DNA of 64,000 nucleotides from Candidatus Helicobacter avicola (GTDB lineage Bacteria; Campylobacterota; Campylobacteria; Campylobacterales; Helicobacteraceae): NCBI GenBank assembly GCA_019112865.1, contig DXIN01000030.1, positions 1 to 64,000 of the forward strand, read 5' to 3'. Shown piece by piece: positions 35,408 to 44,557 of this stretch (position 1 is its first letter; each line of letters starts with the position of its first letter). The notes under the pieces were generated by a model. It saw only the letters and a program-made list of their open reading frames with translations, ran no database searches and was not told where the DNA came from. The position numbers and the translations under genes were made by a program.

Positions 35408-38359
35408 ATGCGAGATTATGAAAGTTTTGCGCAAGAGTGTAGGGAGTTTTTGTTTGACACACAAGCAGGTGCGCGCCAATACAGAATCTATGATAGCTAT
35501 ATTATGCGTTTTGCGTATGGGGTCGATGCCTCGTGCTATCGCTATATTCCCAAACTCGTGCTAAAACCTGTGAATGAAGCGGAGGTGGTGCGTATCATCA
35601 AGTTTAGCAAAACCTATAATATCCCGCTGACATTTCGCGGCTCTGGCACGAGCCTAAGTGGGCAAGCGTGTGGTGATAGTGTGCTGGTGGTGTGTATGCA
35701 CAAATGGCAAAATATCCGCGCAAGTGCGGATTCTATATGGTGTGATTGTGGGGTGATAGGTGTAGAGGCAAACAACGCGCTCAAACCCTTTGGTAAAAAA
35801 ATCGGTCCTGATCCCGCGACTATCAACAACGCAAGTATTGGCGGGATTTTTTCTAATAATTCTAGTGGAATGTGCTGTGGCGTGAAGCAAAATAGCTATC
35901 AGACGATAAAATCTGTGCGCGTGATTTTGCACGATGGCTTTATCTTGGACACTTCAGATTCTGCAAATGTGCAGGAGTTTTGTAACACGCATAGTGATAT
36001 GGTAAAAGAAATCCTTGCGTTGCGTGAGGAGATCGTCAGCGATGATGCACTGCGCAAAGAGATAGCGCGTAAGTTTGCGATTAAAAACACCACGGGCTAT
36101 GGGCTTAATGCTTTGAGTGATTTTGCAGATATTAAGGATATTTTAAACCATATCTTTATCGGTGCGGAAGGCACATTGGGCTTTGTATCGCGGGTGGAAT
36201 ACACACCGGTGAAGGACTACGCACTCAAAGCCTGTGCATTGATGTTTTATGAGAATCTTTCACTAGCGGCAGGGGCGATTGAGATTCTCTCGCGCAATGA
36301 TGATAAAGTGAGCGCGGCGGAGATTATGGACTATGCGTGTTTGAAGGCAGTGAGTGGTATGGAGGGTATGCCCCAAGAGCTTACAAAGATAGCAGAGGGG
36401 AATTGCTGTATTTTAATCCAGCTAGAATCTGATAGCAAGCAAGAGCTAGATTCACACATAGAGGCGGTGCGAGGAGAGCTAGAGAGTGTGCCTACGCTTT
36501 TTGGGATACATTTTAGCTTCGATGAAGCCACGCAAGCCAAATGGTGGAAAGTGCGCAAAGGACTTTTACCCATATCAGCTAGCACTAAGAGACGCGGTAG
36601 CACGGTGATTACTGAAGATATTTGCTTTGAGATTCCAAACTTTGCTAAGGGAATCGAGGGGATTGGGCGGCTTTTTAAAGAATACGCGTTTGAGGGGATT
36701 ATCTTTGGGCACGCGCTAAGTGGGAATGTGCATTTTATCATCACACCTTTGCTTAGTGATACAAAGGAGCGAGAGAACTTCGCGGCATTTATGGATAAAA
36801 TGGTAGAGCTAGTGGTCGCACTCAAAGGCAGCACCAAAGCCGAGCACGGCACGGGTAGAATGATGGCACCATTCCTCGAGCAAGAATGGGGGGCAAAGGC
36901 ATACGCGCTCAATAAACGCATTAAGCATATCTTTGATGCACAAAATCTCTTTAACCCTGATGTGATTATTTGTGAGGATAAGGAGATTCATATCAAAAAC
37001 CTAAAGCCCGCGCATAGCATCGAGGACTATCTGGAAGCGTGTATGGAATGTGGTTTTTGTGAAAAAGTCTGCCCAAGTAAAAACATCACGCTAACCCCGC
37101 GCCAGAGAATCGCGGTGTATAGAGAGATAAAGCGACTTGAGAGCCTCACACACAAAAGTGCGCAAGAGCGTGAGGAGCTAGAGGTTTTACGCAGGGATTA
37201 TGCGTATTTTGGTGTGGCGACTTGCGCAACTTGCTCAATGTGCGCGACACTCTGTCCGCTTGAAATCGACACTGCCAAAATCGCTATAAAGACCAAAAAC
37301 GCCAATGCCTCCAAGGGTGCGAGCGCAATCGCACGCGTGATAGCTCGCAATATGGATAAGGCGACTAAGGTAGCAAAAATAGGTGTGAGTGCGGCGAATG
37401 TGGGGGCTTCGCTACTAGGGAGCAATGTGCTAAAAAGCCTTAGCACCTCTCTCAATAGAGCCTTCCACACGCCCATAGTGCCCAAATTTATGCCCACCAA
37501 AAATACTTATGCATTAGAATCTAAGGTGCTAGATTCTGAAAAATTTGCTGTGCGCAGCGGAGTGAGTGGCGATTTACTCGCCACGAGCGATACACAATTT
37601 TCACAAAGTGAAAATTGCAATGAAAATAATAGAATCCTCTATCTCACAAGCTGTCTTAATCGCGTATTTGCACCACCTAGACAAGCAGCGGATAAACGCC
37701 CATTGCAAGCAGTGTTTGAAAGTCTTTGTAGCAAGGCAGGAATTAGTGTGATATATCCTAAAAACATTGCTAAAATGTGCTGTGGCAAGGCGTTTAAGGA
37801 TTTTACAACCAAAGATCCTAGTCTCAATCCCCTGCATTACACACTAAAAGAGCTCCTAGAGGTTTCAGAAAACGGAAAAATCCCCATCGTGTGCGATCAT
37901 AGTGCATGTAGCGGTGAGCTGGTGGAGCAACTCAAGCATTTAAGTGGATTTGAAATGCTTAAAGTCTATGATATGAGCGTGTATGTGCGTGATAATATTT
38001 TGCCACATCTACACATTACGCCTCTTAGCGAATCTGTAGGAGTGTATGCGGTGTGTTCTTGCAAAAAGCACGCGTGGGCAGATAGTATCTATGAGATTGC
38101 CACGCATTGCACGCGTGGCGAGGTAATCACACACTCACAGACTTACTGCTGTGGATTTGCTGGGAATAAGGGCTTTAGCACACCAGAGCTTAATATTTCG
38201 GCTTTACAAGGTTTGCAAGAGTATTTTGCTAAGAATACACCCAAGCGTATGTATGCTACTTCTAGCACTTGTGAGATTGGGCTAAGTGATAGCACAAACC
38301 ACGCGTGGCAGCACATCATCTATCTGCTTGATGAGGTGTCTTGCGAGGGTGTGCGTTGA
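35408..38359 (+). CDS. dld: FAD/Fe-S D-lactate dehydrogenase-like oxidoreductase
   Basis: 983-residue membrane-associated flavoprotein joining GlcD- and GlcF-like parts. An FAD-binding domain of PCMH type (about 35-270, with FRGSGTSLSGQACGD and IGGIFSNNSSGMCCG) is followed by the FAD-oxidase C-terminal domain. Two 4Fe-4S motifs come next (CMECGFCEKVCP; CATCSMCATLCP), then cysteine-rich CCG domains (MCCGKAF; YCCGFAGNKGF). It is expected to pass electrons from D-lactate to quinone. Residues about 700-737 are a foreign-looking insert matching the palindromic element. It overlaps the rsmH start by 4 bases. Confidence 0.88.
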   Translation: MRDYESFAQECREFLFDTQAGARQYRIYDSYIMRFAYGVDASCYRYIPKLVLKPVNEAEVVRIIKFSKTYNIPLTFRGSGTSLSGQACGDSVLVVCMHKWQNIRASADSIWCDCGVIGVEANNALKPFGKKIGPDPATINNASIGGIFSNNSSGMCCGVKQNSYQTIKSVRVILHDGFILDTSDSANVQEFCNTHSDMVKEILALREEIVSDDALRKEIARKFAIKNTTGYGLNALSDFADIKDILNHIFIGAEGTLGFVSRVEYTPVKDYALKACALMFYENLSLAAGAIEILSRNDDKVSAAEIMDYACLKAVSGMEGMPQELTKIAEGNCCILIQLESDSKQELDSHIEAVRGELESVPTLFGIHFSFDEATQAKWWKVRKGLLPISASTKRRGSTVITEDICFEIPNFAKGIEGIGRLFKEYAFEGIIFGHALSGNVHFIITPLLSDTKERENFAAFMDKMVELVVALKGSTKAEHGTGRMMAPFLEQEWGAKAYALNKRIKHIFDAQNLFNPDVIICEDKEIHIKNLKPAHSIEDYLEACMECGFCEKVCPSKNITLTPRQRIAVYREIKRLESLTHKSAQEREELEVLRRDYAYFGVATCATCSMCATLCPLEIDTAKIAIKTKNANASKGASAIARVIARNMDKATKVAKIGVSAANVGASLLGSNVLKSLSTSLNRAFHTPIVPKFMPTKNTYALESKVLDSEKFAVRSGVSGDLLATSDTQFSQSENCNENNRILYLTSCLNRVFAPPRQAADKRPLQAVFESLCSKAGISVIYPKNIAKMCCGKAFKDFTTKDPSLNPLHYTLKELLEVSENGKIPIVCDHSACSGELVEQLKHLSGFEMLKVYDMSVYVRDNILPHLHITPLSESVGVYAVCSCKKHAWADSIYEIATHCTRGEVITHSQTYCCGFAGNKGFSTPELNISALQGLQEYFAKNTPKRMYATSSTCEIGLSDSTNHAWQHIIYLLDEVSCEGVR
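37516..37636 (+). repeat. In-frame palindromic element, dld copy
   Basis: Three perfect hairpins: AGAATCTA/TAGATTCT (37516-37537), GTGGCGA/TCGCCAC (37566-37584) and CAATTTTCAC/GTGAAAATTG (37595-37617), separated by the shared core GTGCGCAGCGGAG and CACGAGCGATA. Compared with the glyS copy the arm bases differ in pairs (for example G-C replaced by C-G), keeping the stems. It is read in the same frame as in glyS and encodes ESKVLDS and RSGVSGDLLATSD. Confidence 0.82.
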
Positions 38360-39309
38360 AACACATCTCTGTGCTGAAAAATGAGGTGCTAGAGGCATTC
38401 ACACACCTCGCACACGAGAAAAATCCTCTAGTCCTTGATGCCACACTCGGCTTTGGCGGACACACACTCGCCCTTTTAGAATCTTACCCTCACGCGCGGG
38501 TTATTGGCGTAGATAGAGATACGCACGCTTTAGAGCTTGCTAGAGAGCGTTTAAGTGCGTATGATGGGCGTGTAGAGTTTGTGCAAAGCGACTTTGGGAG
38601 TGTGTGGGCGCGATTAGCCAATGAGGACAAAGCGCGCGTTTGTGCGGTGTTAGCGGACATAGGTGTGAGTTCTATGCAGTTAGATTCACCAGAGCGAGGT
38701 TTTGGGTTTGCCTCGCATACGCTTGATATGCGTATGGATACTTCTAGGACTCTTAGTGCAAAAGAGGTGTTAAACACTTACAATTCCGCCCAGTTAGAAC
38801 GCATATTTAGCCAATATGGTGAGGTTAGAGAATCCAAAAAGCTTGTACGTGCTATCATGCAGAGACGAGAGAGAGAACCATTTGTGAGTGCGAGGGAGTT
38901 TGGCGAACTTTGTGCAAACACTCTTGCGCGCACTAAAGGAGTAAATCCTGCTACGCAAGCGTTTCAGGCGATTAGAATCGAGGTTAATGATGAGCTAGGA
39001 CAGCTAGATGGGTTTTTAGATTCACTGCAGGGTGCATTTAATGATGGATTTTTGCGTGGGGCGCGCGTGGGGATTATCAGCTTCCATTCACTTGAAGATA
39101 GAATCATCAAAAACGCTTTTAAACAATGGAGCAAGATGTGCGTGTGTCCGCCTAGTGTGATGAAATGCGTGTGTGGCGGAGATAGTGCGCTTGGCGAGAT
39201 GGTGTCTAAAAAGCCCATAGTCCCAAGCGCACAAGAGATTGCCCATAACAACCGCGCAAGGAGTGCGAAACTACGCATTTTTGCCTTTAGAGGAGCGAAA
39301 GATGAATGA
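38356..39309 (+). CDS. rsmH: 16S rRNA (cytosine-1402-N4) methyltransferase
   Basis: SAM-dependent methyltransferase acting on the 16S rRNA P site, 317 residues. Motif DATLGFGGHTLALLE and later GVSSMQLDSPERGFGF, NPATQAFQAIRIEVNDEL and SFHSLEDRIIK are diagnostic. The start is taken as TTG 38356 (KHISVLKNEVLEA), overlapping the dld TGA with a GAGGG SD in front; TTG 38341 is an alternative. It heads a small division-type pair with the FtsL-like gene. Confidence 0.94.
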   Translation: MKHISVLKNEVLEAFTHLAHEKNPLVLDATLGFGGHTLALLESYPHARVIGVDRDTHALELARERLSAYDGRVEFVQSDFGSVWARLANEDKARVCAVLADIGVSSMQLDSPERGFGFASHTLDMRMDTSRTLSAKEVLNTYNSAQLERIFSQYGEVRESKKLVRAIMQRREREPFVSAREFGELCANTLARTKGVNPATQAFQAIRIEVNDELGQLDGFLDSLQGAFNDGFLRGARVGIISFHSLEDRIIKNAFKQWSKMCVCPPSVMKCVCGGDSALGEMVSKKPIVPSAQEIAHNNRARSAKLRIFAFRGAKDE

Positions 39310-39664
39310 AACTCGTGATGATTTTAGTGAATCTATGGATTATAGGGCTCGTGATTTCCTCAATGACACACCTCTGCAAAGCACACATCAAAGCCCACAA
39401 GAGCGTGAGGAGCTTGCTCGTGATTTGCAGAGAGAAAATACCATTACTGCTAGGCATTTGTTGTATGCGTTTGTGGTGTTTTTTGGGATTTTGGTATTGT
39501 GTCTCCCCAAAATCTACCTCACAAATGTCATATATACCACGAGTAAAGAAGTGCTAAATCTACAAACAAGCAAAGAAATTCTCTTTGAAGAAAACAAAAA
39601 ACTGCGCCGTGAGCTTGAGGATATTGATTTTCGTTTCCGCGTGCTAGATAATCTCGAGCAATGA
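39302..39664 (+). CDS. FtsL-like bitopic membrane protein
   Basis: 120 residues beginning MNETRDDFSES (ATG 39302, AGGAG SD inside rsmH). Cytoplasmic N-terminus about 1-55, one membrane helix about 57-77 (LLYAFVVFFGILVLCLP), then a coiled coil rich in Glu, Leu and Lys. The size, topology and place directly after rsmH fit the divisome protein FtsL, whose sequence is poorly conserved. The function is inferred from context. Confidence 0.65.
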   Translation: MNETRDDFSESMDYRARDFLNDTPLQSTHQSPQEREELARDLQRENTITARHLLYAFVVFFGILVLCLPKIYLTNVIYTTSKEVLNLQTSKEILFEENKKLRRELEDIDFRFRVLDNLEQ

Positions 39665-39676
39665 ATCTCTAAGAAA

Positions 39677-39753
39677 TGGTGGGCCTTGCAGGACTCGAAC
39701 CTGCGACCGATCGGTTATGAGCCGAGCGCTCTAACCAGCTGAGCTAAAGGCCC
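39677..39753 (-). tRNA. tRNA with CAU anticodon (Met elongator or Ile2)
   Basis: A 77-base tRNA: acceptor arms GGGCCTT and AAGGCCC pair, the D-arm starts AGCTCAGCTGG, the anticodon loop CTCATAA gives CAT, the T-arm has GGTTCGAGTCC, and an A discriminator with encoded CCA ends it. Whether it is elongator Met or Ile2 (lysidine-modified) cannot be settled by eye; GGTCGC before the T-arm recalls Ile2. Its 5' 39 bases overlap the 3' end of rodA. Confidence 0.92.
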
Positions 39754-40872
39754 ACGATTTGCTGGGGAATGCGCATTATACTCAAAAACAAACCTAAACG
39801 CAAGAGCGTTTTCTAAAATCATAAGCAAAATCACAAAGGTCATAAAGCTCGTGCCACCATAGCTCATCATCGGAAGTGGTATGCCCACTACAGGAGCTAA
39901 ACCAATGACCATACAAATATTAACTCCCGCATATAAAAAAAACAAAATCGCAATATACCCACTTACCACACGCAAAAAATAATCCTTCATGGCACTCAAA
40001 CAAATACTTAACAAATACAAAATAAGGCATATATAGAGAGTAAGTAGTCCAAATGCCCCAAATAGCCCAAATCGCTCGACATAATACGCAAACAAAAAAT
40101 CCGTGCTTGCATAGGGCAAAAAGCTTAGCTGGGATTGTGTCGCCATATCCTTTTCTTGTCCGCTAAGCCCACCTGAACCAATCGCAATGAGGGCTTGCTG
40201 GACTTGGTAGGGGTATTCGCCACTCACAAAGTCATTGATACGTTTTTGGTGATATGGCTTTAGTAATCCCGCGCTAAATGCCACCGAATAGGTGATAGGG
40301 ACAAGTAAGATTCCAATAATCCCAAGTGTAATCCAAATTTTCTTATGCACACCGACCAAAAATAGCACCCCAAGCCCCACAAGCAAAATAATAAGTGCCG
40401 TGCCTAAATCTGGCTCGAGCAAAATGATGAAAAATGGCAAAAACACAAAAGAAAGAATAATGCCAAAATCTTTCCACCCATAACCCTCATCAGGTGGTGG
40501 GTTTTTTGAAATATAAGATGCCAAAAATAGCATAAGTGCGATTTTCATCACCTCACTAGGCTGAATCGAAAAACTCGTAAAGGGAATCTCAATCCAGCGC
40601 ACTGCAAAGTTTTTTTCTACACCGATAAACTTCACTAGCACCAACAACACTAGCAGCAACACATACAAAAAAATGATAGAATAATTCAGTCGTCTAAATG
40701 GAATGAAAAATACCACTAATCCTACGCACAAGCTCATTACAAGATATTTAATTTGCTTGGCAAACATCATTTCATCAAGCTCTCGCACAAGAAAAAATGA
40801 AAGCACAACCAAAGGTAGCACAAGCAAAACAACGATGAAGTCAAAATGTGCTAGAATCTTTTTAGCATTCAT
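39715..40872 (-). CDS. rodA: RodA-type peptidoglycan glycosyltransferase
   Basis: SEDS-family membrane enzyme polymerising glycan strands during cell elongation; 385 residues and about ten helices. Diagnostic parts: FTSFSIQPSEVMKIALML, LLEPDLGTALI, GSGGLSGQ and LPMMSYGGTSFM. The last 13 residues (GPLAQLVRALGS) are encoded inside the tRNA gene and the TAA stop falls in the tRNA anticodon loop, so the native C-terminus is read from tRNA sequence. Divergent from the pseudouridine synthase gene. Confidence 0.93.
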   Translation of the reverse strand: MNAKKILAHFDFIVVLLVLPLVVLSFFLVRELDEMMFAKQIKYLVMSLCVGLVVFFIPFRRLNYSIIFLYVLLLVLLVLVKFIGVEKNFAVRWIEIPFTSFSIQPSEVMKIALMLFLASYISKNPPPDEGYGWKDFGIILSFVFLPFFIILLEPDLGTALIILLVGLGVLFLVGVHKKIWITLGIIGILLVPITYSVAFSAGLLKPYHQKRINDFVSGEYPYQVQQALIAIGSGGLSGQEKDMATQSQLSFLPYASTDFLFAYYVERFGLFGAFGLLTLYICLILYLLSICLSAMKDYFLRVVSGYIAILFFLYAGVNICMVIGLAPVVGIPLPMMSYGGTSFMTFVILLMILENALAFRFVFEYNAHSPANRGPLAQLVRALGS

Positions 40873-40918
40873 TGATGAGGTTATCCTTGAAATTTAACGA
40901 TAAAAAGAGTGAATCTCT

Positions 40919-42112
40919 ATGCAAAACGCCATAATTATAACACAAAAAGCCTTAGACGCCACCCCAAAACCTCGCTTAGATTCTGTGCTAAGTGTTTGCT
41001 TGCAAATCCCACGCGCTCAAGCCTTGCAGCTCATCAAACACCAACAAATACTCCTCAATGACACTCTTTGCACCAAAGCCAGCGCACAAGTAGCTTTGGG
41101 TGATGTATTGGGTGTGCTTACTCCGCACTCACAGCCCCAAACACGCGATTATGATAGTTTAGAGGCAATCACAGAGCTAAAGCCAGAATTTTTAGACATT
41201 GAAATTTTGCATCAAGATTCAGAGTTTTTGGTGATAAATAAACCACCAAATATCGTTATCCACGAGGCTCCATCGCTTAAAGAGCCGACATTGGTTGATT
41301 GGATTAAGCTTACCCAATCTCCTATCCGCAACCTCTGCGGAGACTTGCGCTATGGAATTGTGCATAGACTTGATAGACAAACAAGCGGTGCGCTTGCCAT
41401 AGCCAAAACTCCCCAAGCACACAATGCCCTAAGCGCGCAGCTTAAATCTCGTCAAATGGGACGTTATTATCTCGCGCTCATTGCCAATCCGCTCAAAAAG
41501 GCTACAATCGTAGAATGCTATCTAGGACGCCACCCCAAAAATCGCCTAAAGATGACAAAGCTCACGCGACACGATGCAAGAGCACATACTGGTTTGCGAT
41601 ATTCCAAAAGTGTGTTTGCGCCACTTTTGGATTGCACACACTCGCGACAATCTCTCCAACTTGTTGCGGTAAAGCTTTTTACCGGACGCACACATCAAAT
41701 TCGCGCACATTTAGAAAGTCTAGGGCGACATATTATTGGCGACACACTCTATGGTTATAAAGGAGAGTTTGGAGAATATAGAGTTTTGTTACACGCGTAT
41801 CTTATGTATGTCTCACACCCTAAAGGTTCTAGTATTTTATCGCAAGAGCATTGCTTGCTTTCTCGCTTCGTGAAAGGAGTGAATCCCTCTTGCTCTTCGC
41901 TGCGCGACCATACAGCATCTAAATCTCATTGTTTAGATTCTCTAGATTCTACAACATCACTGGTGGCTGGAGATTCTGATAGCATAGATTCTCCACTTGT
42001 TTTTAAAGCTCCGCTTTTTGCCGATATGATAGCATTTTTGGAACGATATTTTGACAAGGACAAACTCAATGAAGTATTATCACCTCGGTATATTTTGGAT
42101 TGTTTTGCTTAG
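40919..42112 (+). CDS. RluA-family pseudouridine synthase with inserted element
   Basis: 397 residues: N-terminal S4-like part (LDSVLSVCLQIPRAQALQLIKHQQILLN), then the catalytic domain with HRLDRQTSGALAIAK carrying the catalytic Asp, and FTGRTHQIRAHL. The rRNA or tRNA site (RluC/RluD-like) cannot be assigned. Residues about 303-360 are a Ser/Asp-rich insert near the C-terminus that corresponds to a reverse-oriented palindromic element. The 3' end overlaps the next gene by 44 bases. Confidence 0.87.
   Translation: MQNAIIITQKALDATPKPRLDSVLSVCLQIPRAQALQLIKHQQILLNDTLCTKASAQVALGDVLGVLTPHSQPQTRDYDSLEAITELKPEFLDIEILHQDSEFLVINKPPNIVIHEAPSLKEPTLVDWIKLTQSPIRNLCGDLRYGIVHRLDRQTSGALAIAKTPQAHNALSAQLKSRQMGRYYLALIANPLKKATIVECYLGRHPKNRLKMTKLTRHDARAHTGLRYSKSVFAPLLDCTHSRQSLQLVAVKLFTGRTHQIRAHLESLGRHIIGDTLYGYKGEFGEYRVLLHAYLMYVSHPKGSSILSQEHCLLSRFVKGVNPSCSSLRDHTASKSHCLDSLDSTTSLVAGDSDSIDSPLVFKAPLFADMIAFLERYFDKDKLNEVLSPRYILDCFA
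41841..41990 (-). repeat. Palindromic element, rluA-like copy, reverse orientation
   Basis: Read on the minus strand, 41940 to 41845 shows ATCTAAA/TTTAGAT, then GCGCAGCGAAG, GGGATTCACTCC, CACGAAGCGA and a final CTCTTGC arm pairing with GCAAGAG. This follows the order of the glyS and dld copies with more divergence. Because it lies in the opposite orientation, the encoded peptide is unrelated. Confidence 0.6.
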
Positions 42113-43325
42113 CGGCTGTGGATTGGTGCAAAAGCCTTTAAGCATTGATGAAAGTCTCCCTAAGATTCAAAAGATTCAAACTCTTAGTGATGTGAGTAGC
42201 GTGGCGTTTGAATGGGAGAATAAAGACAAGCTAGAAGATGGCTCACCCACTGCTATTGAGGGGTTTGTAATCTTTCGTGCAGACCAAGAAACACTCCAGC
42301 AAGATTCACAAACACCACAAAATCTCACATTAGAATCTTTCAAGCGCATAGCAACAATCAAAAATCCTCTCGCCACGCATTTTTTTGATACTAATCTCAA
42401 GCCCAAAAGCACCTATTATTATCTCTTTGCCACTCTTGGCAAAGACAGCACGATGAGTGCTTACTCTCAAGCCATCAAAGTCCAGACTTCATTTATTGAT
42501 CCCGTAGAGGGAGTGTTTGCCATAAGCTCGCGTCCAAGGACTATCAAACTCATCATCACACCCCACCCAAATCCGAGTATTAAATCCTATATTATCCAAC
42601 GCAAAGATTCAGAGGGCAGATTTGAATCCCTCAAAGAACTCAAGCATCGCTTGAATATTGAGTATTTTGATTCTAATCTCCAAGATAGCACGACCTATGT
42701 TTATCGCGTGTTGGCTAAGGATTTTGAGGGTAATATCTCTGAACCCTCCGAGGAAGTGAGTGCGCGCACACTTGATCTTATAGAATGTGTAGAAGGTGTG
42801 AGCGCAACCACACAGCTACCGCTTAAAATAGAGCTTGCTTGGCAACCACACCCCAAAGCTACTTCATACAGAATCTATGCTGATATAGAAAATAATGGTA
42901 GATACAAACTCATCGCCACCACGCAAAATACCTCTTACACGCACACGCTTAAAGAACATGGGCAGAGTGTCGCCTACCAAATCGTAGGCGTGGATATGTA
43001 TGGTTTTGATGGAGAGCAACTACAAACACCAATCACAGGTGCTACATTATCTCGACCTATCGCACCAAATATCACTAGCTCCCAAATCCAAGGCAACACA
43101 ATCGCAATCACTTGGGACACTCCAAACGATGGGCGAGCTGTCAAATACGCGTTGTATAGAAAAGATTCACAAACCAATCGCAACAATCGCTACAACAACA
43201 TCAAAACAACGCATTTTATTGATAAAGAAACCAAACATGGTATTGATTACACATATAGTGTGGTGAGTATTGATGAATTTGGCATTGAATCTCCTCAAAG
43301 TCCAAGTGTTACGCTCCAACGATAG
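42069..43325 (+). CDS. Fibronectin type III domain lipoprotein
   Basis: 418 residues. A lipobox signal peptide (FWIVLLSGCG, Cys about 17) predicts membrane anchoring. Four or so beta-rich repeats follow, each with patterns such as SYRIYAD, TYVYRVLAKDFEGN and YTYSVVSIDEFG, typical of fibronectin type III modules. ATG 42069 has an AAGGA SD; the longer frame from 42051 is unlikely. The role is unknown; the place between rluA-like and trmB genes is conserved in H. pylori as I recall. Confidence 0.85.
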   Translation: MKYYHLGIFWIVLLSGCGLVQKPLSIDESLPKIQKIQTLSDVSSVAFEWENKDKLEDGSPTAIEGFVIFRADQETLQQDSQTPQNLTLESFKRIATIKNPLATHFFDTNLKPKSTYYYLFATLGKDSTMSAYSQAIKVQTSFIDPVEGVFAISSRPRTIKLIITPHPNPSIKSYIIQRKDSEGRFESLKELKHRLNIEYFDSNLQDSTTYVYRVLAKDFEGNISEPSEEVSARTLDLIECVEGVSATTQLPLKIELAWQPHPKATSYRIYADIENNGRYKLIATTQNTSYTHTLKEHGQSVAYQIVGVDMYGFDGEQLQTPITGATLSRPIAPNITSSQIQGNTIAITWDTPNDGRAVKYALYRKDSQTNRNNRYNNIKTTHFIDKETKHGIDYTYSVVSIDEFGIESPQSPSVTLQR

Positions 43326-43327
43326 CT

Positions 43328-44557
43328 ATGCCGCATTTTCATACCACGCAACCACAGGACTTTGGATTACCTCTAAAAAGTGGAGAGTATGAGTTTGTGT
43401 GCAAATTTACCCATACACATAATCCCACCCAACGCCTTATTCTTGTGCGTTATAAAGCTCAAGAGTTTTTTATCCGCGAAAGTGTGCGAGATAGGACATT
43501 ATACAAATGCGAAAAATCCACGCGTATCGAGCCTATCGGTGTTATTAAAGATGCGTTAGGGATTTTGTGTGCGCACTCTAGCGCGGTATTGGGGCATAAT
43601 CTCTCTCATAATACGCCCAGACAACGCACCCAAAGCCCATTTTTGCTCTCACGCACCCAAACCTATGAATTTGTCCTCCACCACAAAAAGCCCCTAAGTA
43701 TAGAGGTGGGATTTGGCTCTGGTCGGCATTTGCTAGATCTTGCGACACAGAATCCTAATGAGTTATTTTTGGGGTTAGAGATTCACACGCCCTCTATTGA
43801 GCAGGTGTTGCGTCAAATCAAGCTTTTGGGGCTGACAAATCTCTATATCTCACATATCGATGCGCGGATTTTGCTCCAACTTATCCCAGATGCTTCACTC
43901 AAAAATCTCTATGTGCATTTCCCTGTGCCATGGCATAAAAAACCCCATAGACGCGTGATAAGCCCGAGGTTTTTGCACCATGTTATGCGAGTTCTTGTTT
44001 GTGATGAAAATCACACACCATCACCACGAAGCGGATTTTTGCACCTACGCACCGATGATAGAGAATATTTTGACTATGCGCTAAGGGCTGCCCTAGATCT
44101 CCCAAAGGTAAAAGTCTTAGTAGAAAAAAACCTTGATTTGCCCATTGTGAGTAAATACGAAGCGAGGTGGCGCAGAGAGAAAAAAGAAATCTTTGATAGC
44201 AAAATATTTGCACCCTTGCTTACGACAAATATTCAAAAATCACTGCAAAATGGCGATTTTGTATTTTGTGGTGTGTATGGAAATATGGTGCAAAGCATTG
44301 AGAATCTCATAGCTTTGCCTACATTGCCAAAGATTGTAAAAAAAGATTATTTTTTACATATAGATGCCATATATAAACACGATGAAGGATATGTCGTAGC
44401 ATTGTGCTTGGGGGATTTTGATGAACCACAAAATGCTTTTGTGTTACTCCAAAATGGTGTGGCGCGCTATCTTAATGCCCCACCTCTTCCTACACAAGCT
44501 ACCATAGCGGCTCATCGACTTTTTACACATATCTTAGAATCTAAGGATAAATCTTGA
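43328..44557 (+). CDS. trmB: tRNA (guanine-N7)-methyltransferase, long form
   Basis: SAM-dependent enzyme making m7G46 in tRNA. 409 residues, longer than the about 240 of E. coli, with N- and C-terminal extensions seen in this phylum. Core motifs: IEVGFGSGRHLLDLA, FLGLEIHTPSIEQVL, VHFPVPWHKKPHRRVISP and LRTDDREYF. It starts 2 bases after the FN3 lipoprotein stop and overlaps ftsE by 4 bases. Confidence 0.93.
   Translation: MPHFHTTQPQDFGLPLKSGEYEFVCKFTHTHNPTQRLILVRYKAQEFFIRESVRDRTLYKCEKSTRIEPIGVIKDALGILCAHSSAVLGHNLSHNTPRQRTQSPFLLSRTQTYEFVLHHKKPLSIEVGFGSGRHLLDLATQNPNELFLGLEIHTPSIEQVLRQIKLLGLTNLYISHIDARILLQLIPDASLKNLYVHFPVPWHKKPHRRVISPRFLHHVMRVLVCDENHTPSPRSGFLHLRTDDREYFDYALRAALDLPKVKVLVEKNLDLPIVSKYEARWRREKKEIFDSKIFAPLLTTNIQKSLQNGDFVFCGVYGNMVQSIENLIALPTLPKIVKKDYFLHIDAIYKHDEGYVVALCLGDFDEPQNAFVLLQNGVARYLNAPPLPTQATIAAHRLFTHILESKDKS

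Noticed and set aside
36331-36921. 196-residue minus-strand frame
   Set aside because: Antisense to the conserved FAD-oxidase part of dld.
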